This document shows, piece by piece, positions 1 through 9,714 of a stretch of 35,502 nt of DNA. Position 1 is the first letter of the stretch. The number at the start of each line of letters is the position of its first letter. A program made the translations under genes and the position numbers. This DNA is from Alphaproteobacteria bacterium (GTDB lineage Bacteria; Pseudomonadota; Alphaproteobacteria; UBA2136; JAPKEQ01), in NCBI GenBank assembly GCA_028821995.1, contig JAPKEQ010000007.1:1-35502 (forward strand), written 5' to 3'. The notes below the pieces were generated by a model, which ran no database searches, was not told the origin of the DNA, and worked only from the letters and a program-made list of their open reading frames with translations.

Positions 1-3000
1 CCAGCGACCCAACTTGCTCCACCAGATGAAAGGGCATAATCCCCAAGTGTAAAGGTCGTCACATTCACGTTACGTGTATTAAAGTCAACATTTGCGCCAA
101 AGTTCCCAATATGATGCGTCAAGGTACCTGCGTTATCAATGGCACCTGCTGTCATGCCGCTAAAGGATGCTTGTGATGCAGCGCCAGCTCCTTGATCCAT
201 TGCATTAAGCTGAGCAGGGTTTGTCATTTCACCAGCGACGTAATACACAGCCTCGGCTCTGGCAAGGTCATCTGCACTCACAAGGCCATCATTTTCAAGA
301 GATCCAGCCCAGATCCCCCAGTGCACATAATCACAATCTGTACATTTATAATCTGATACAAAGTCGCTCACAAGTACACCTTGGTTCTCATGAGAAATCA
401 CCATATCAGCCACATCAAGGTCTGTTCCAAGCGACGTACTTGGCGAGCCTCCTCCAATAAAGAGGTTACTTGCGGTATAAGTTTGCATGTCCTCAGCCAA
501 AGTAAACACCTTGAAAGCTCCGCCATTACCAGCAGCATTGTATGTACTATTACCAAGCACAACACGATCACCGTTAAAGGCTACTTCCTCACCAAGGCCA
601 TTACTGCCACCACCATCAATCATAAGAATTTCTTCACCAATCGCATCTGCGCCCGCATCTGCAAGGTCAAAGATAAACGCGCGATCATCTACAGGCGCAC
701 CAATAAGAATTTTTCCATCTTTAATATCAATAGATGTCCCAAGGCCATCAGACGATGCGTCACCGCTAATTGTTTTGTATGACGCATACGTAACGCCGTT
801 AAATCTATAAACTGCAACTTCGCCACTGCCGCCTGCCGAAGAATCTCCAACAGCAAAATACTCTCCGTTCTCACTTATAGCGATGGAATCATGTGCACCA
901 TAATTGATCGAGATCCCTTGAGGTGCAAATGATCCACCATTCGCTTGATAAACAGCAACACCGCCACTTGAACTAGAGTGCACCATAAAGTCTCCATTTA
1001 CTTCAATGTTTCGTCCCAATAAGCCACTTGTTATCGCGCCATTAATCGTCTGTCCTGTAGCCTCCCAGCCAGTAGCTGTCAAACGATACACATAAATCCT
1101 GCCCTCATCCACAGAAGCGACATCTTCGTGTTTAGCACCTACAAAGGCCCATTCGCCATCAATTGCCACATCAGCACCAAAGTTACCATTCATTTCCGCG
1201 CCTGGTGAGCTAATCATTGAGCCCTCTGCTGCCCAGTTACCTTGCTGGTCGCGTTTATAAAATTGAACAAAGCCATCGTCTGTAGCCCCGACATCACCTT
1301 CAGGAGCACCAACAATCATCCAATCCCCACTTACAGCAGTAGAATAACCAAAGTTATCACCAACAGCACCGCCCAATGTCTGCTCTCCGCCAGATGTACT
1401 ATTACCAAGTATCGTAGCAGTATTATTCATAGCGTCACCAGCCACAACAACGCCAGCATCTACGCCAGAGCTTTGCTGCTCAGCCGCGTAAGCCGTTAGG
1501 TTAGCAGCTGTACCCAGATCAAACTCTGCCATAACAAGTTCCTGAGTGGTACCAACTGTGTTTGCGGCCTCGTTTCCATCTTCAAGGAAACCTTCAATTT
1601 TAGCACTTACGTTGTTAGCAGCACCTGTCGCAGTATTCACATTAATTTCAATACCGCGATCAACAAAACCATTAGAGTCTACAGAGTTCGTCAAGCGTCT
1701 ATATTCACGGTTACCGTCATTATCCGCATCAACGCTCATAAATCCGCCAATAAAACCTTTGTATGTTTTGGTTTGGTTACGGTCAGCAATAGTTTTAGCT
1801 GTAAATTCTGCATCATCAGGACGTCTTGCAAAGCTATCTAGGCTTGTTTCATGCCCTGCAGCTGTTGTATCCATCACAATACCAGTAGGCGCTTGCCCTG
1901 TTCCAAAGTACTGGGCACTGCTTGTTGTACCGAGGTGTATCTCTGAGCCCGCTGCTCCTTGATTTTCATATCCTGCAAATGTACCGATCTGGCTGTTTGA
2001 ATCAATCTCTCCAAACACAGCACCAAAACCATCAATAACAATATTACCATTTGTATCTAGGTGCGTACTCAAGTTACCACCAATAAAGTTACGGCTGAGG
2101 TAATCATTATAAAGCGCACCATCAAATTGGTTTTGCGCAGACACATTATTTTCATTCGTAAAGTTTGGCACAAATCCGTATGTGGCAATGCCGCTTGTTG
2201 GAAGGTTTCCAGAATAAGGCTCACCTGCAAATACAGCAATATTATCGCCGCTATTTAAGCTTTCTAGGTTAAGCACAAAGAATTCATCGTTTGGATTTTT
2301 AAAGAAACGAACATTAAATCTCTCTCCGTCAATCTCAACATTTGATCTTGTTCCAAATCCATCACCATCAATTGGAAAGAGTACATTAAACACATTTCCT
2401 TGATCTTCAATGCGTGCTGCAAATTTACCATCCGCAAGGAACTGGCCCGAGATTTCCCCTTCAATGATTGTACCTGCAGTTGTATCTTTACGTGCAAATT
2501 TACCAAAGTGTGTTGGGCCATTTGCACTGCTCCCCCCACCAGTCGCCTCTTTATCAGTATTGTCCTGATTTACTGCAGTCAAATCTACAGAAGGCGTATC
2601 AATTGGTGCAACAATTGGATCAGAATTAAGGTTTGGTTGGGTTCCTACCACGGGGTCAAGCTGAGCACCATCATCGGCAGCCAAACCGCCATCAAACGCT
2701 GCACCCTGAGGGGCAGCTTGCTGTTGAGGCTCTGGCTGCCTGCCCGCAACACCTGGCTTTGACTGACCTTGTTGTGCAATTTGTTTTTGAGGAGGCTTCT
2801 TATCTCTCTCACCTGCAATTTTTGGCTCTTTTTTCTCTTGTTTTTGAGTTCCATCAGCTGCACCTGCTTGCTGATTATTTGGGTTAACAGGGTTTTGGCT
2901 TCCATCATCTTCGCCAAAGCTTGCACCAAAACTGTCTTGGATAATACGTGAGAATGCTGCATCTACAGGTTTGGGCTGTGGTGCTGGCTGATCAGGATCT

Positions 3001-3557
3001 TCAATTTCAATAAAGGTTCCCATTTGATCAAGTGGTACAGGTGTTTGGTTTGCAGGCGTACTCACCTCTAGGCAACACTGAGTTAGACCAACACGTGTTC
3101 CAAGTGCTGGGTCTACTGCAATAATACCACCAGAACCACGCACACCAATTGTTGCAAACGGTGTATTTACCTTCACTTCATCACGGTTATTTTTGGCAAT
3201 TTTACCTGTTACAAACTTAAATACACCCTTCGTCGCATTCATAATCGACGTACCTTGCTCGGTTTTTGGGTCATAAACATATTCATCAATAAGGAGTTCT
3301 GTGTTGGCGCTAATTGTAAAAATACTGTTATCTACAAAGATGATTTGGACCTTACCATCTTTACCTGTTACGACTGTTTGGTTTTGAAAAATTGGCGATT
3401 TTAATGCTAAATCAACACGTGAGCCATCATCATTTACGGCATATGCGGCGCCAGTAACGGCACTCACGTTACCAATAGCGTCTTCTGCATAAGAAGCAGA
3501 TGCCATTAATACAAACACTGCAATTGCGTAAATATGCCTTAAGATTTGATTTATCAT
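1..3557 (-). CDS. FecR-domain surface/secreted protein with FG-GAP-like repeats, partial (C-terminus beyond left window edge)
   Basis: Minus-strand frame read from ATG at 3557: MINQILRHIYAIAVFVLMASASYAEDAIGNVSAVTGAAYAVNDDGSRVDLALKSPIFQNQTVVTGKDGKVQIIFVDNSIFTISANTELLIDEYVYD... (signal peptide plus FecR-type domain). Spot translations at several places down to base 1 were open, including repeated 'GDWMIVGAPEGDVGATDDGFVQFYKR', 'GEWAFVGAKHEDVASVDEGRIYVYR', 'GKILIGAPVDDRAFIFD' units. Absent from the ORF track probably because it has no stop inside the window. Confidence 0.82.
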   Translation of the reverse strand, partial: MINQILRHIYAIAVFVLMASASYAEDAIGNVSAVTGAAYAVNDDGSRVDLALKSPIFQNQTVVTGKDGKVQIIFVDNSIFTISANTELLIDEYVYDPKTEQGTSIMNATKGVFKFVTGKIAKNNRDEVKVNTPFATIGVRGSGGIIAVDPALGTRVGLTQCCLEVSTPANQTPVPLDQMGTFIEIEDPDQPAPQPKPVDAAFSRIIQDSFGASFGEDDGSQNPVNPNNQQAGAADGTQKQEKKEPKIAGERDKKPPQKQIAQQGQSKPGVAGRQPEPQQQAAPQGAAFDGGLAADDGAQLDPVVGTQPNLNSDPIVAPIDTPSVDLTAVNQDNTDKEATGGGSSANGPTHFGKFARKDTTAGTIIEGEISGQFLADGKFAARIEDQGNVFNVLFPIDGDGFGTRSNVEIDGERFNVRFFKNPNDEFFVLNLESLNSGDNIAVFAGEPYSGNLPTSGIATYGFVPNFTNENNVSAQNQFDGALYNDYLSRNFIGGNLSTHLDTNGNIVIDGFGAVFGEIDSNSQIGTFAGYENQGAAGSEIHLGTTSSAQYFGTGQAPTGIVMDTTAAGHETSLDSFARRPDDAEFTAKTIADRNQTKTYKGFIGGFMSVDADNDGNREYRRLTNSVDSNGFVDRGIEINVNTATGAANNVSAKIEGFLEDGNEAANTVGTTQELVMAEFDLGTAANLTAYAAEQQSSGVDAGVVVAGDAMNNTATILGNSTSGGEQTLGGAVGDNFGYSTAVSGDWMIVGAPEGDVGATDDGFVQFYKRDQQGNWAAEGSMISSPGAEMNGNFGADVAIDGEWAFVGAKHEDVASVDEGRIYVYRLTATGWEATGQTINGAITSGLLGRNIEVNGDFMVHSSSSGGVAVYQANGGSFAPQGISINYGAHDSIAISENGEYFAVGDSSAGGSGEVAVYRFNGVTYASYKTISGDASSDGLGTSIDIKDGKILIGAPVDDRAFIFDLADAGADAIGEEILMIDGGGSNGLGEEVAFNGDRVVLGNSTYNAAGNGGAFKVFTLAEDMQTYTASNLFIGGGSPSTSLGTDLDVADMVISHENQGVLVSDFVSDYKCTDCDYVHWGIWAGSLENDGLVSADDLARAEAVYYVAGEMTNPAQLNAMDQGAGAASQASFSGMTAGAIDNAGTLTHHIGNFGANVDFNTRNVNVTTFTLGDYALSSGGASWVA

Positions 3558-3707
3558 TTTTATAGTCCCCTTATCCATAACAGTCATCCAGCTCTATTTC
3601 AGAGCTATAGATTTATGATGCCAAACATTAAAGCACTTAGACACTTTTCTGACGTAAACCAAACACTTCTTATATCTTAAGAAAAAGCCACCGTTGCAAT
3701 TACAGAA

Positions 3708-3741
3708 CAAAAAAAGAGGCGCTCATGCGCCCCTCTTCCTA
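3708..3741 (-). terminator. Rho-independent terminator of the fad operon
   Basis: Minus strand: AGGAAGAGGGGCGC-ATGA-GCGCCTCTTTTTTTG just after the fadE stop; GC stem followed by a T tract. Confidence 0.7.
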
Positions 3742-3752
3742 AGTATTGTGCT

Positions 3753-6176
3753 TTAGCGCGCTTTATAGGCTTCATAATCATAAGATGCTACCTGCACCAC
3801 ATGATCCATAGCCTTATCCGCATCTTTAATAAGTTTTGCTTCCGCAGCTGTAAGTGCTCCAGCCTTTTTAGCAGCTTCAGCCATTACCCCAAGAGGTGCC
3901 TTTTCAATACCATGTGTACGCTTAGCTTTGTTCAGCTTTTTACGCGCAACAGCGGCTTTTTTCACCTTAACCAAAGCATCTTCAAGCTCGCCAAGGCCTG
4001 GGTCATTTTTCTTAGGTGTGTAAACCCCTTCAGAAAGCCCCATGCGCACCTTATCTTTAGCATCAGTAAGAGACTTCATTACCGCGTGCATATCCTTATC
4101 AGTCGCACGTTTTTCGCGCCAGCCAAGCGGTGCAATGGCAATACCCATCTTAAAACGAAGGAAGCGAGAAGGCAGGTTACGATGTGCCTCTTTAAGAGCT
4201 TGCTCAATTTCATAGATATGCGTTTTAAGCGCAAGCTCAACAACAGGTGCGTAAGCTGCTTTATCTTTTTCTCCGTGGTAACGGTGAAGCGCTGCCATTG
4301 CAAGGCTCAAATGCCCTAAAGCATCAGAAAAGCGCCCTGAAAGACTTTCCTTAAACTTGAACTTTCCACCAAGTGTTAAGAGTGCATAATCTGACAAAGA
4401 TGCAAAAGAAAGACTAAGTCTTGTCAGCTTTCTGTAGTAACGTTTTTCTAGAGCATCACCAGATACAGGCGCGCCATACCCGCCAGTAAGGCCAAGAATA
4501 AACGCACGTATTGTATTACTCATAAAGTGATTCAAATGGCCAAATATTGCCTTATCAAACGCTTTAAGATCTCCGTTTTGAATAGATTCAGTTTCTGCCT
4601 GCAAATAAGGGTGGCAACGAATTGCCCCTTGCCCAAACACAATCATTGAACGTGTAAGGATATTTGCACCTTCTACAGTAATTCCGATTGGAATTGATTG
4701 GTATGCACGACCAAAGATGTTGGCCTTACCTTGGCAAATGGCACTGCCGGCCATAATGTCCATACCGTCATTCACGCAAGTACGCATACCTTCAGTCAGA
4801 TAGTTTTTAGAAATGGCCGACATCACAGAAGGCTTTTCACCTGCATCAATACCGCCGCACGTAAGAACCCGCATCGCATCCATTGAATACGTCATCGCTG
4901 CGCAGCGCACAAGGCGCTCCTGCACCCCTTCAAAAGCGGCAATTGGCACGCCAAACTGCTCACGTACTTGCGCATAAGCCGTTGCAGCACGTACAGAAAG
5001 CTCAGCTCCACCGACACTAAGAGATGGAAGCGAAATACTACGACCAACCGCAAGGCATTCCATCAGCATACGCCAGCCTTGCCCTGCATATTCTTCTCCG
5101 CCAATAATACGGTCAAGTTCAATAAACACATCCTTACCCTGTACTGTACCATTCGGGAATGGTACGCCCATTGGGTCATGACGATTGCCAACGTTAAGGC
5201 CTTTAGTCTCACGCGGCAGAAGCGCGCAAGTAATACCAATATCTTCTTTATCACCAAGAATACCTTTAGGATCATAAAGGCGGAAGGCCAGTCCAATAAC
5301 AGTCGCAATTGGCGCCAACGTAATGTAACGCTTATCGAAGGTCAGGTTAATACCAACAACCTCTTTGCCTTTAATTTTTTTCTTAACCACAGTACCAAAG
5401 CTACGACCATTTGCGGCGTCACTACCTGCATGGGGTTCAGTAAGAGCAAAACATGGAATTTCTTCACCCACTGCGAGGCGAGGCAAGTAATAATCTTTCT
5501 GCTTTTTGGTTCCATAATGCATGAGCAGCTCCGCAGGGCCGAGAGAATTTGGTACCATCACCATAACGGCTGTTGGCAGAGAGCGGCTTGAAATTTTAGT
5601 CACAACCTCACTGTGCCCAATTCCGCCAAAACCAAGGCCACCATATTTTTTAGGGATAATCATCCCAAGGAATTTTTCCTTCTTAATATAGCTCCAAACT
5701 TTGTCAGAAAGTTCACGATTGCAATGAATTTCATCATTATCAATCATCGCACACAGCTTCTCCACCTGGTTGCCCAGAAAATCTTTTTCAGATTTTGTCA
5801 GCTTCTTCGGCTTAAAGTTTTTAACTTTTTTCCAGTCAGGCTTCCCTGAAAAGAACTCCCCCTCAAACCAAGTTGTGCCAGCTTTAAGTGCTGTGTCTTC
5901 TGTTTCAGAAATTTTAGGAAGAATTTTAGCTGCAATATTCATAATAAAGCTACTAATGAGATACCGTCTAAGTGGCACCAAACCAAAAATAAGAACCGCA
6001 CTCACATAAACAGAAAGAAGCGCCGTAAACCAGCCACCTTCTGGAGCATAAAGCACATGCATACCATAAAGCACAATTGCGCCAGCACTCACCCATGCAG
6101 CATAACCTTTACGCAAATAAACTAAGGCATACAGCGCCAGAATTGCTAGTCCAATATAACAGATCATTGTTGTCAT
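3753..6176 (-). CDS. fadE: Acyl-CoA dehydrogenase, FadE type (membrane-associated)
   Basis: 807 aa; N-terminal hydrophobic helices, then acyl-CoA dehydrogenase motifs (PKKYGGLGFGGIGHSEVVTKI, CFALTEPHAGSDAANG, GRSISLPSLSVGGA, REQFGVPIAAFEGVQERL, EGANILTRSMIVFGQGAIRCHPY). Length and layout match E. coli FadE. Confidence 0.93.
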   Translation of the reverse strand: MTTMICYIGLAILALYALVYLRKGYAAWVSAGAIVLYGMHVLYAPEGGWFTALLSVYVSAVLIFGLVPLRRYLISSFIMNIAAKILPKISETEDTALKAGTTWFEGEFFSGKPDWKKVKNFKPKKLTKSEKDFLGNQVEKLCAMIDNDEIHCNRELSDKVWSYIKKEKFLGMIIPKKYGGLGFGGIGHSEVVTKISSRSLPTAVMVMVPNSLGPAELLMHYGTKKQKDYYLPRLAVGEEIPCFALTEPHAGSDAANGRSFGTVVKKKIKGKEVVGINLTFDKRYITLAPIATVIGLAFRLYDPKGILGDKEDIGITCALLPRETKGLNVGNRHDPMGVPFPNGTVQGKDVFIELDRIIGGEEYAGQGWRMLMECLAVGRSISLPSLSVGGAELSVRAATAYAQVREQFGVPIAAFEGVQERLVRCAAMTYSMDAMRVLTCGGIDAGEKPSVMSAISKNYLTEGMRTCVNDGMDIMAGSAICQGKANIFGRAYQSIPIGITVEGANILTRSMIVFGQGAIRCHPYLQAETESIQNGDLKAFDKAIFGHLNHFMSNTIRAFILGLTGGYGAPVSGDALEKRYYRKLTRLSLSFASLSDYALLTLGGKFKFKESLSGRFSDALGHLSLAMAALHRYHGEKDKAAYAPVVELALKTHIYEIEQALKEAHRNLPSRFLRFKMGIAIAPLGWREKRATDKDMHAVMKSLTDAKDKVRMGLSEGVYTPKKNDPGLGELEDALVKVKKAAVARKKLNKAKRTHGIEKAPLGVMAEAAKKAGALTAAEAKLIKDADKAMDHVVQVASYDYEAYKAR

Positions 6177-6235
6177 TTTTTGTCTCCGTTTTTATATCTG
6201 TGCATGTGCTTATTTATGAAGCTTGCACTCTTGTT

Positions 6236-8569
6236 TTAATTACGTAGTGGCTTACCTTTTTTAAGCATATGCAAAATACGGTCACGTGTGCCTTTGGTTT
6301 TACACAAAGTTACAATAGCGTCGCGTTCTAACTTAAGGACGTCCTGCTCAGAAACCTCATCTAAAACATCCTTTTCACCGCCAGTAAGCACTTTTGCAAG
6401 CTCGCCTGCAATCACAACATCATGCGGCGTTGCCATACCTTTTTTAGCAAAATCATTTACGCCCATTTGCATAGCCACCTGTCCGCTTTCGCCGGCAAGT
6501 TTAAACACAGGTGATACGGGAGGCTCGTAGCCTTCTGCCATTGCTAGAACTCTTGCTTTTCCTTCTGCAAGAAGACGGTCCTTGTTCATAATTACTTTGT
6601 CTTCCGCACGCAGAAATTCCATTTTTTGACATTCAAAAGCAGAAGTTCCAACTTGCGCAGTTGCAATGGCCATAAAGGATTCCATTGCCGCAGGCATCGG
6701 CCCTTTCATTGCTTTTTTCTTACTGCTGTGACGCTCAAGCATTTCTTTACAACCGCCCCACCCAGGCACAATACCCACACCAGCCTCAACAAGACCCATG
6801 TAAGTTTCTGCATGCGCTGTAAGTGCATTACAATGCAATAGCGTTTCACAGCCACCGCCAAGAGCCATACCGCTCGGCGCGCCGACTACAGGGAAATTTG
6901 CATACTTCATCCGGTTAAATGTATTTTGACCATGAGAGAGAATCCAGCGCACAAGCGGGAACAAACGAAGCTTGCTTGTAACCAGTAGCATGAGAATATT
7001 AGCGCCCACGCTAAAGTTAGAGGCCTCATTATGAAAAACCATACCTTTCAGCTTATTCTTCTCAATATAATCAACTGACTTATTAATAAGAGAGAGGCTT
7101 AACGGGTTAAGCGAATTCATTTTGGAATGGTATTCAAGGCAAACAACGCCATCGCCAATATCCCAAAGAGAGGCACTCTTATTAGAAAGAATTGGACGCT
7201 TTTGGCGTTTAATATCCTGAAGAAGAAGAACACCATCAGCGCGCTTCACTACATCATATTTGCCGCGTGGGTTTAGAGCGTGCATGCGCTCACTTTTCAC
7301 TGCGTAAAACTTCTGCTCTCTTGCATGCTGAATCAGCTTAGGCACTTTTCTGCCTTCCATAACAAGCATATCATGAATCCAGTCCGTACCAATCTTATCC
7401 ATGAGTTCAAACGGACCGTATTTCCAGTTAAACCCAAGACGCATAGCCTCATCTACGGCGTGAATATCATCCGCAATTTCAGGCACAAGGCTTGCCGCAT
7501 AAGCAAGTGTATGGCTCATCACATCCCACGCGTAGCGCGCTTCAAGGCTATCATGGCTCATCAGGCCTTTTAGGCCGCCCTTTTTGTACATTTTTAAGCA
7601 AGCAGGCTTAGGGCGGACTGCTGCTGCATAACCTTTTGTTTCAAGGTTAAGCACTTCTTTTTGCTTTTTACCGCCTTCAGTATTAAGGCGATAAAACCCA
7701 CCCTTTCCTTTACGGCCCGTGTATCCATCAGCAATCATCTCTGACAGAAACTCAGGGGCATCACCAAGCGCATTAAAAGGATCATTCTTTTTAAGAGAGC
7801 CTTGCATGCTGCTTAAAATATGCGGCATAAGATCAAGGCCGACAAGATCAAGAAGGCCAAATACACCTGTTCTTGGGAAACCAAAACTGCGCCCAAGTAC
7901 AGCGTCTGCACTTTCCACATCAATACCGTGTTCAATGGCTTTTACAACAGCCGCATGAAGCCAGTAAATACCAATACGATTACCAATAAAACCGGGGGTA
8001 TCTTTAGCATTCACATTGGTTTTACCCATATGCACATCTGTAAAATCTGTAATGGTTTTTAGTAGATTTTTATCTGTATCATCTGAAGACACAATCTCAA
8101 GCAGACGCATATAACGCGGCGGGTTAAAGAAGTGCGTAATCGCAAACTTCTTTTTCTGCGCGGCGGTAAGCTCTGCCGTTAAGTCTGCTAAAGGAATAGT
8201 AGATGTATTGGAACTTACGAGCGCTGTACGCTTTACATGCTTGAAAACAGTTTTATATAAATTGCGCTTAATATCTAGGTTTTCGATAATAGCCTCGACC
8301 ACCCAGTCACAGCCTTTAAGTAGCTCCAGATCATCTTCCAAGTTACAAGGCGTAATGCGCTTTGCAAATGACTTATGCATCAATGGTGCAGGCTTGGTTT
8401 TAAGCAGTTTTGCAATTGCAGATTTGGCAACAGCACTGCGATCTTTCTTTTCACCTTTTGGTACAATGTCAAAAAGCAAAACCTCAACGCCAGCATTAGC
8501 TGCCTGAGCGGCAATCCCTGCCCCCATAACACCAGCACCAATGACAGCAACCTTTTTAATTTCAGCCAT
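6236..8569 (-). CDS. fadN: Bifunctional 3-hydroxyacyl-CoA dehydrogenase / enoyl-CoA hydratase (FadN-type domain order)
   Basis: ORF 6236..8620; likely start at 8569 (MAEIKKVAVIGAGVMGAGIAAQAANAGVEVLLFD). N-terminal NAD-binding HAD domain, C-terminal crotonase-like domain (FPVVGAPSGMALGGGCETLLHCNALTAHAETYMGLVEAGVGIVPGWGG). Confidence 0.9.
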   Translation of the reverse strand: MAEIKKVAVIGAGVMGAGIAAQAANAGVEVLLFDIVPKGEKKDRSAVAKSAIAKLLKTKPAPLMHKSFAKRITPCNLEDDLELLKGCDWVVEAIIENLDIKRNLYKTVFKHVKRTALVSSNTSTIPLADLTAELTAAQKKKFAITHFFNPPRYMRLLEIVSSDDTDKNLLKTITDFTDVHMGKTNVNAKDTPGFIGNRIGIYWLHAAVVKAIEHGIDVESADAVLGRSFGFPRTGVFGLLDLVGLDLMPHILSSMQGSLKKNDPFNALGDAPEFLSEMIADGYTGRKGKGGFYRLNTEGGKKQKEVLNLETKGYAAAVRPKPACLKMYKKGGLKGLMSHDSLEARYAWDVMSHTLAYAASLVPEIADDIHAVDEAMRLGFNWKYGPFELMDKIGTDWIHDMLVMEGRKVPKLIQHAREQKFYAVKSERMHALNPRGKYDVVKRADGVLLLQDIKRQKRPILSNKSASLWDIGDGVVCLEYHSKMNSLNPLSLSLINKSVDYIEKNKLKGMVFHNEASNFSVGANILMLLVTSKLRLFPLVRWILSHGQNTFNRMKYANFPVVGAPSGMALGGGCETLLHCNALTAHAETYMGLVEAGVGIVPGWGGCKEMLERHSSKKKAMKGPMPAAMESFMAIATAQVGTSAFECQKMEFLRAEDKVIMNKDRLLAEGKARVLAMAEGYEPPVSPVFKLAGESGQVAMQMGVNDFAKKGMATPHDVVIAGELAKVLTGGEKDVLDEVSEQDVLKLERDAIVTLCKTKGTRDRILHMLKKGKPLRN

Positions 8570-8571
8570 GC

Positions 8572-9714
8572 TTATAGCGCCTCCAGTACCGTTGCAATAC
8601 CTTGTCCGCCACCAATACACTGGGTTGCTAGGCCGTACTTTTTACCTTCACGCTGCAACAGGCTTGCAAGCTTACCAGTAATGCGGGCTCCAGTTGAACC
8701 AAGCGGATGCCCCAAAGCAATCGCTCCGCCATCAAGGTTAATTTTATCCATTGAATCTTTTAACTTTAGATCGTGAATAACTGCAAGAGACTGAGAAGCA
8801 AAGGCTTCGTTGAGTTCAATAATATCGATATCGCTCATCTTTAAACCTGCGCGTTTAAGTGCCTTTTTACTAGATTCCACAGGGCCAATACCCATAATTT
8901 TAGGGTCGCACCCACTAATAGCAAATGACTTAATTTCTGCAATTGGCTTCAGCTTATTCTTCTTTGCAAATTCTGCACTACAAACAAGAACCGCACTTGC
9001 GCCGTCTGTAAGCGGAGAAGCTGTTCCTGCTGTTACACTACCATTTTCATCAAAGGCTGGTTTAAGGCCTGCGAGTGACGCTGCATCTGTCCCCGGACGC
9101 GGACAGCCATCTTCCTTAACAATACCATAACGTGTTTGTATCGGAATAATTTCATCCTTAAATGCTTTTTTCTTAACCGCAGCGGCAGCCTTATCTTGGC
9201 TTAATACTGCAAATTCATCTTGTTTCTCACGGCTAATTTTATATTTTTTTGCAAGATTTTCAGCTGTTTTACCCATGCCCATGTAAGCACCAGGATTCTT
9301 TTTATACAGCTCTGGGTTAGGCATTGGGTTAAAGCCTGTCATCGGCACGCGGCTCATAGATTCTACGCCAGCGCAAATAAAGGCATCTCCAGCACCCATG
9401 CGTATATTACCTGCCGCCATATGAATCGCCTGCATAGAAGAGCCACAAAAACGGTTTACTGTTGTACCGCCAATGCTTTCAGGAAGTCCTGCATGAAGCA
9501 CGACAAGTCTCGCCAGGTTAAAGCCCTGCTCTCCTTCTGGGAAGGCACACCCAAGAATAAGGTCTTCAATCTTTTTAGGATCTACGCCGCTTTTTTTAAT
9601 AAGCCCCAGCACAGTTTGCGCAGCAAGTTCATCAGCACGCACAGATTTAAGTGCCCCCTTATAAGCAAGGGTATATGGTGAACGTACGTATTCAGCAATT
9701 ACAACAGATGTCAT
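8572..9714 (-). CDS. fadA: Acetyl-CoA acyltransferase (thiolase)
   Basis: 380 aa; thiolase motifs: NRFCGSSMQAIHMAA (active Cys), NEAFASQSLAVI, GGAIALGHPLGSTGARI, ATQCIGGGQGIA. Confidence 0.95.
   Translation of the reverse strand: MTSVVIAEYVRSPYTLAYKGALKSVRADELAAQTVLGLIKKSGVDPKKIEDLILGCAFPEGEQGFNLARLVVLHAGLPESIGGTTVNRFCGSSMQAIHMAAGNIRMGAGDAFICAGVESMSRVPMTGFNPMPNPELYKKNPGAYMGMGKTAENLAKKYKISREKQDEFAVLSQDKAAAAVKKKAFKDEIIPIQTRYGIVKEDGCPRPGTDAASLAGLKPAFDENGSVTAGTASPLTDGASAVLVCSAEFAKKNKLKPIAEIKSFAISGCDPKIMGIGPVESSKKALKRAGLKMSDIDIIELNEAFASQSLAVIHDLKLKDSMDKINLDGGAIALGHPLGSTGARITGKLASLLQREGKKYGLATQCIGGGQGIATVLEAL

Noticed and set aside
221-2951. Multiple small plus- and minus-strand ORFs at the left end
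   Set aside because: They overlap the FecR/FG-GAP reading frame that appears open on the minus strand; low-complexity out-of-frame translations.
4968-5591. 207-aa plus-strand ORF
   Set aside because: Antisense to strongly supported fadE; composition not protein-like.
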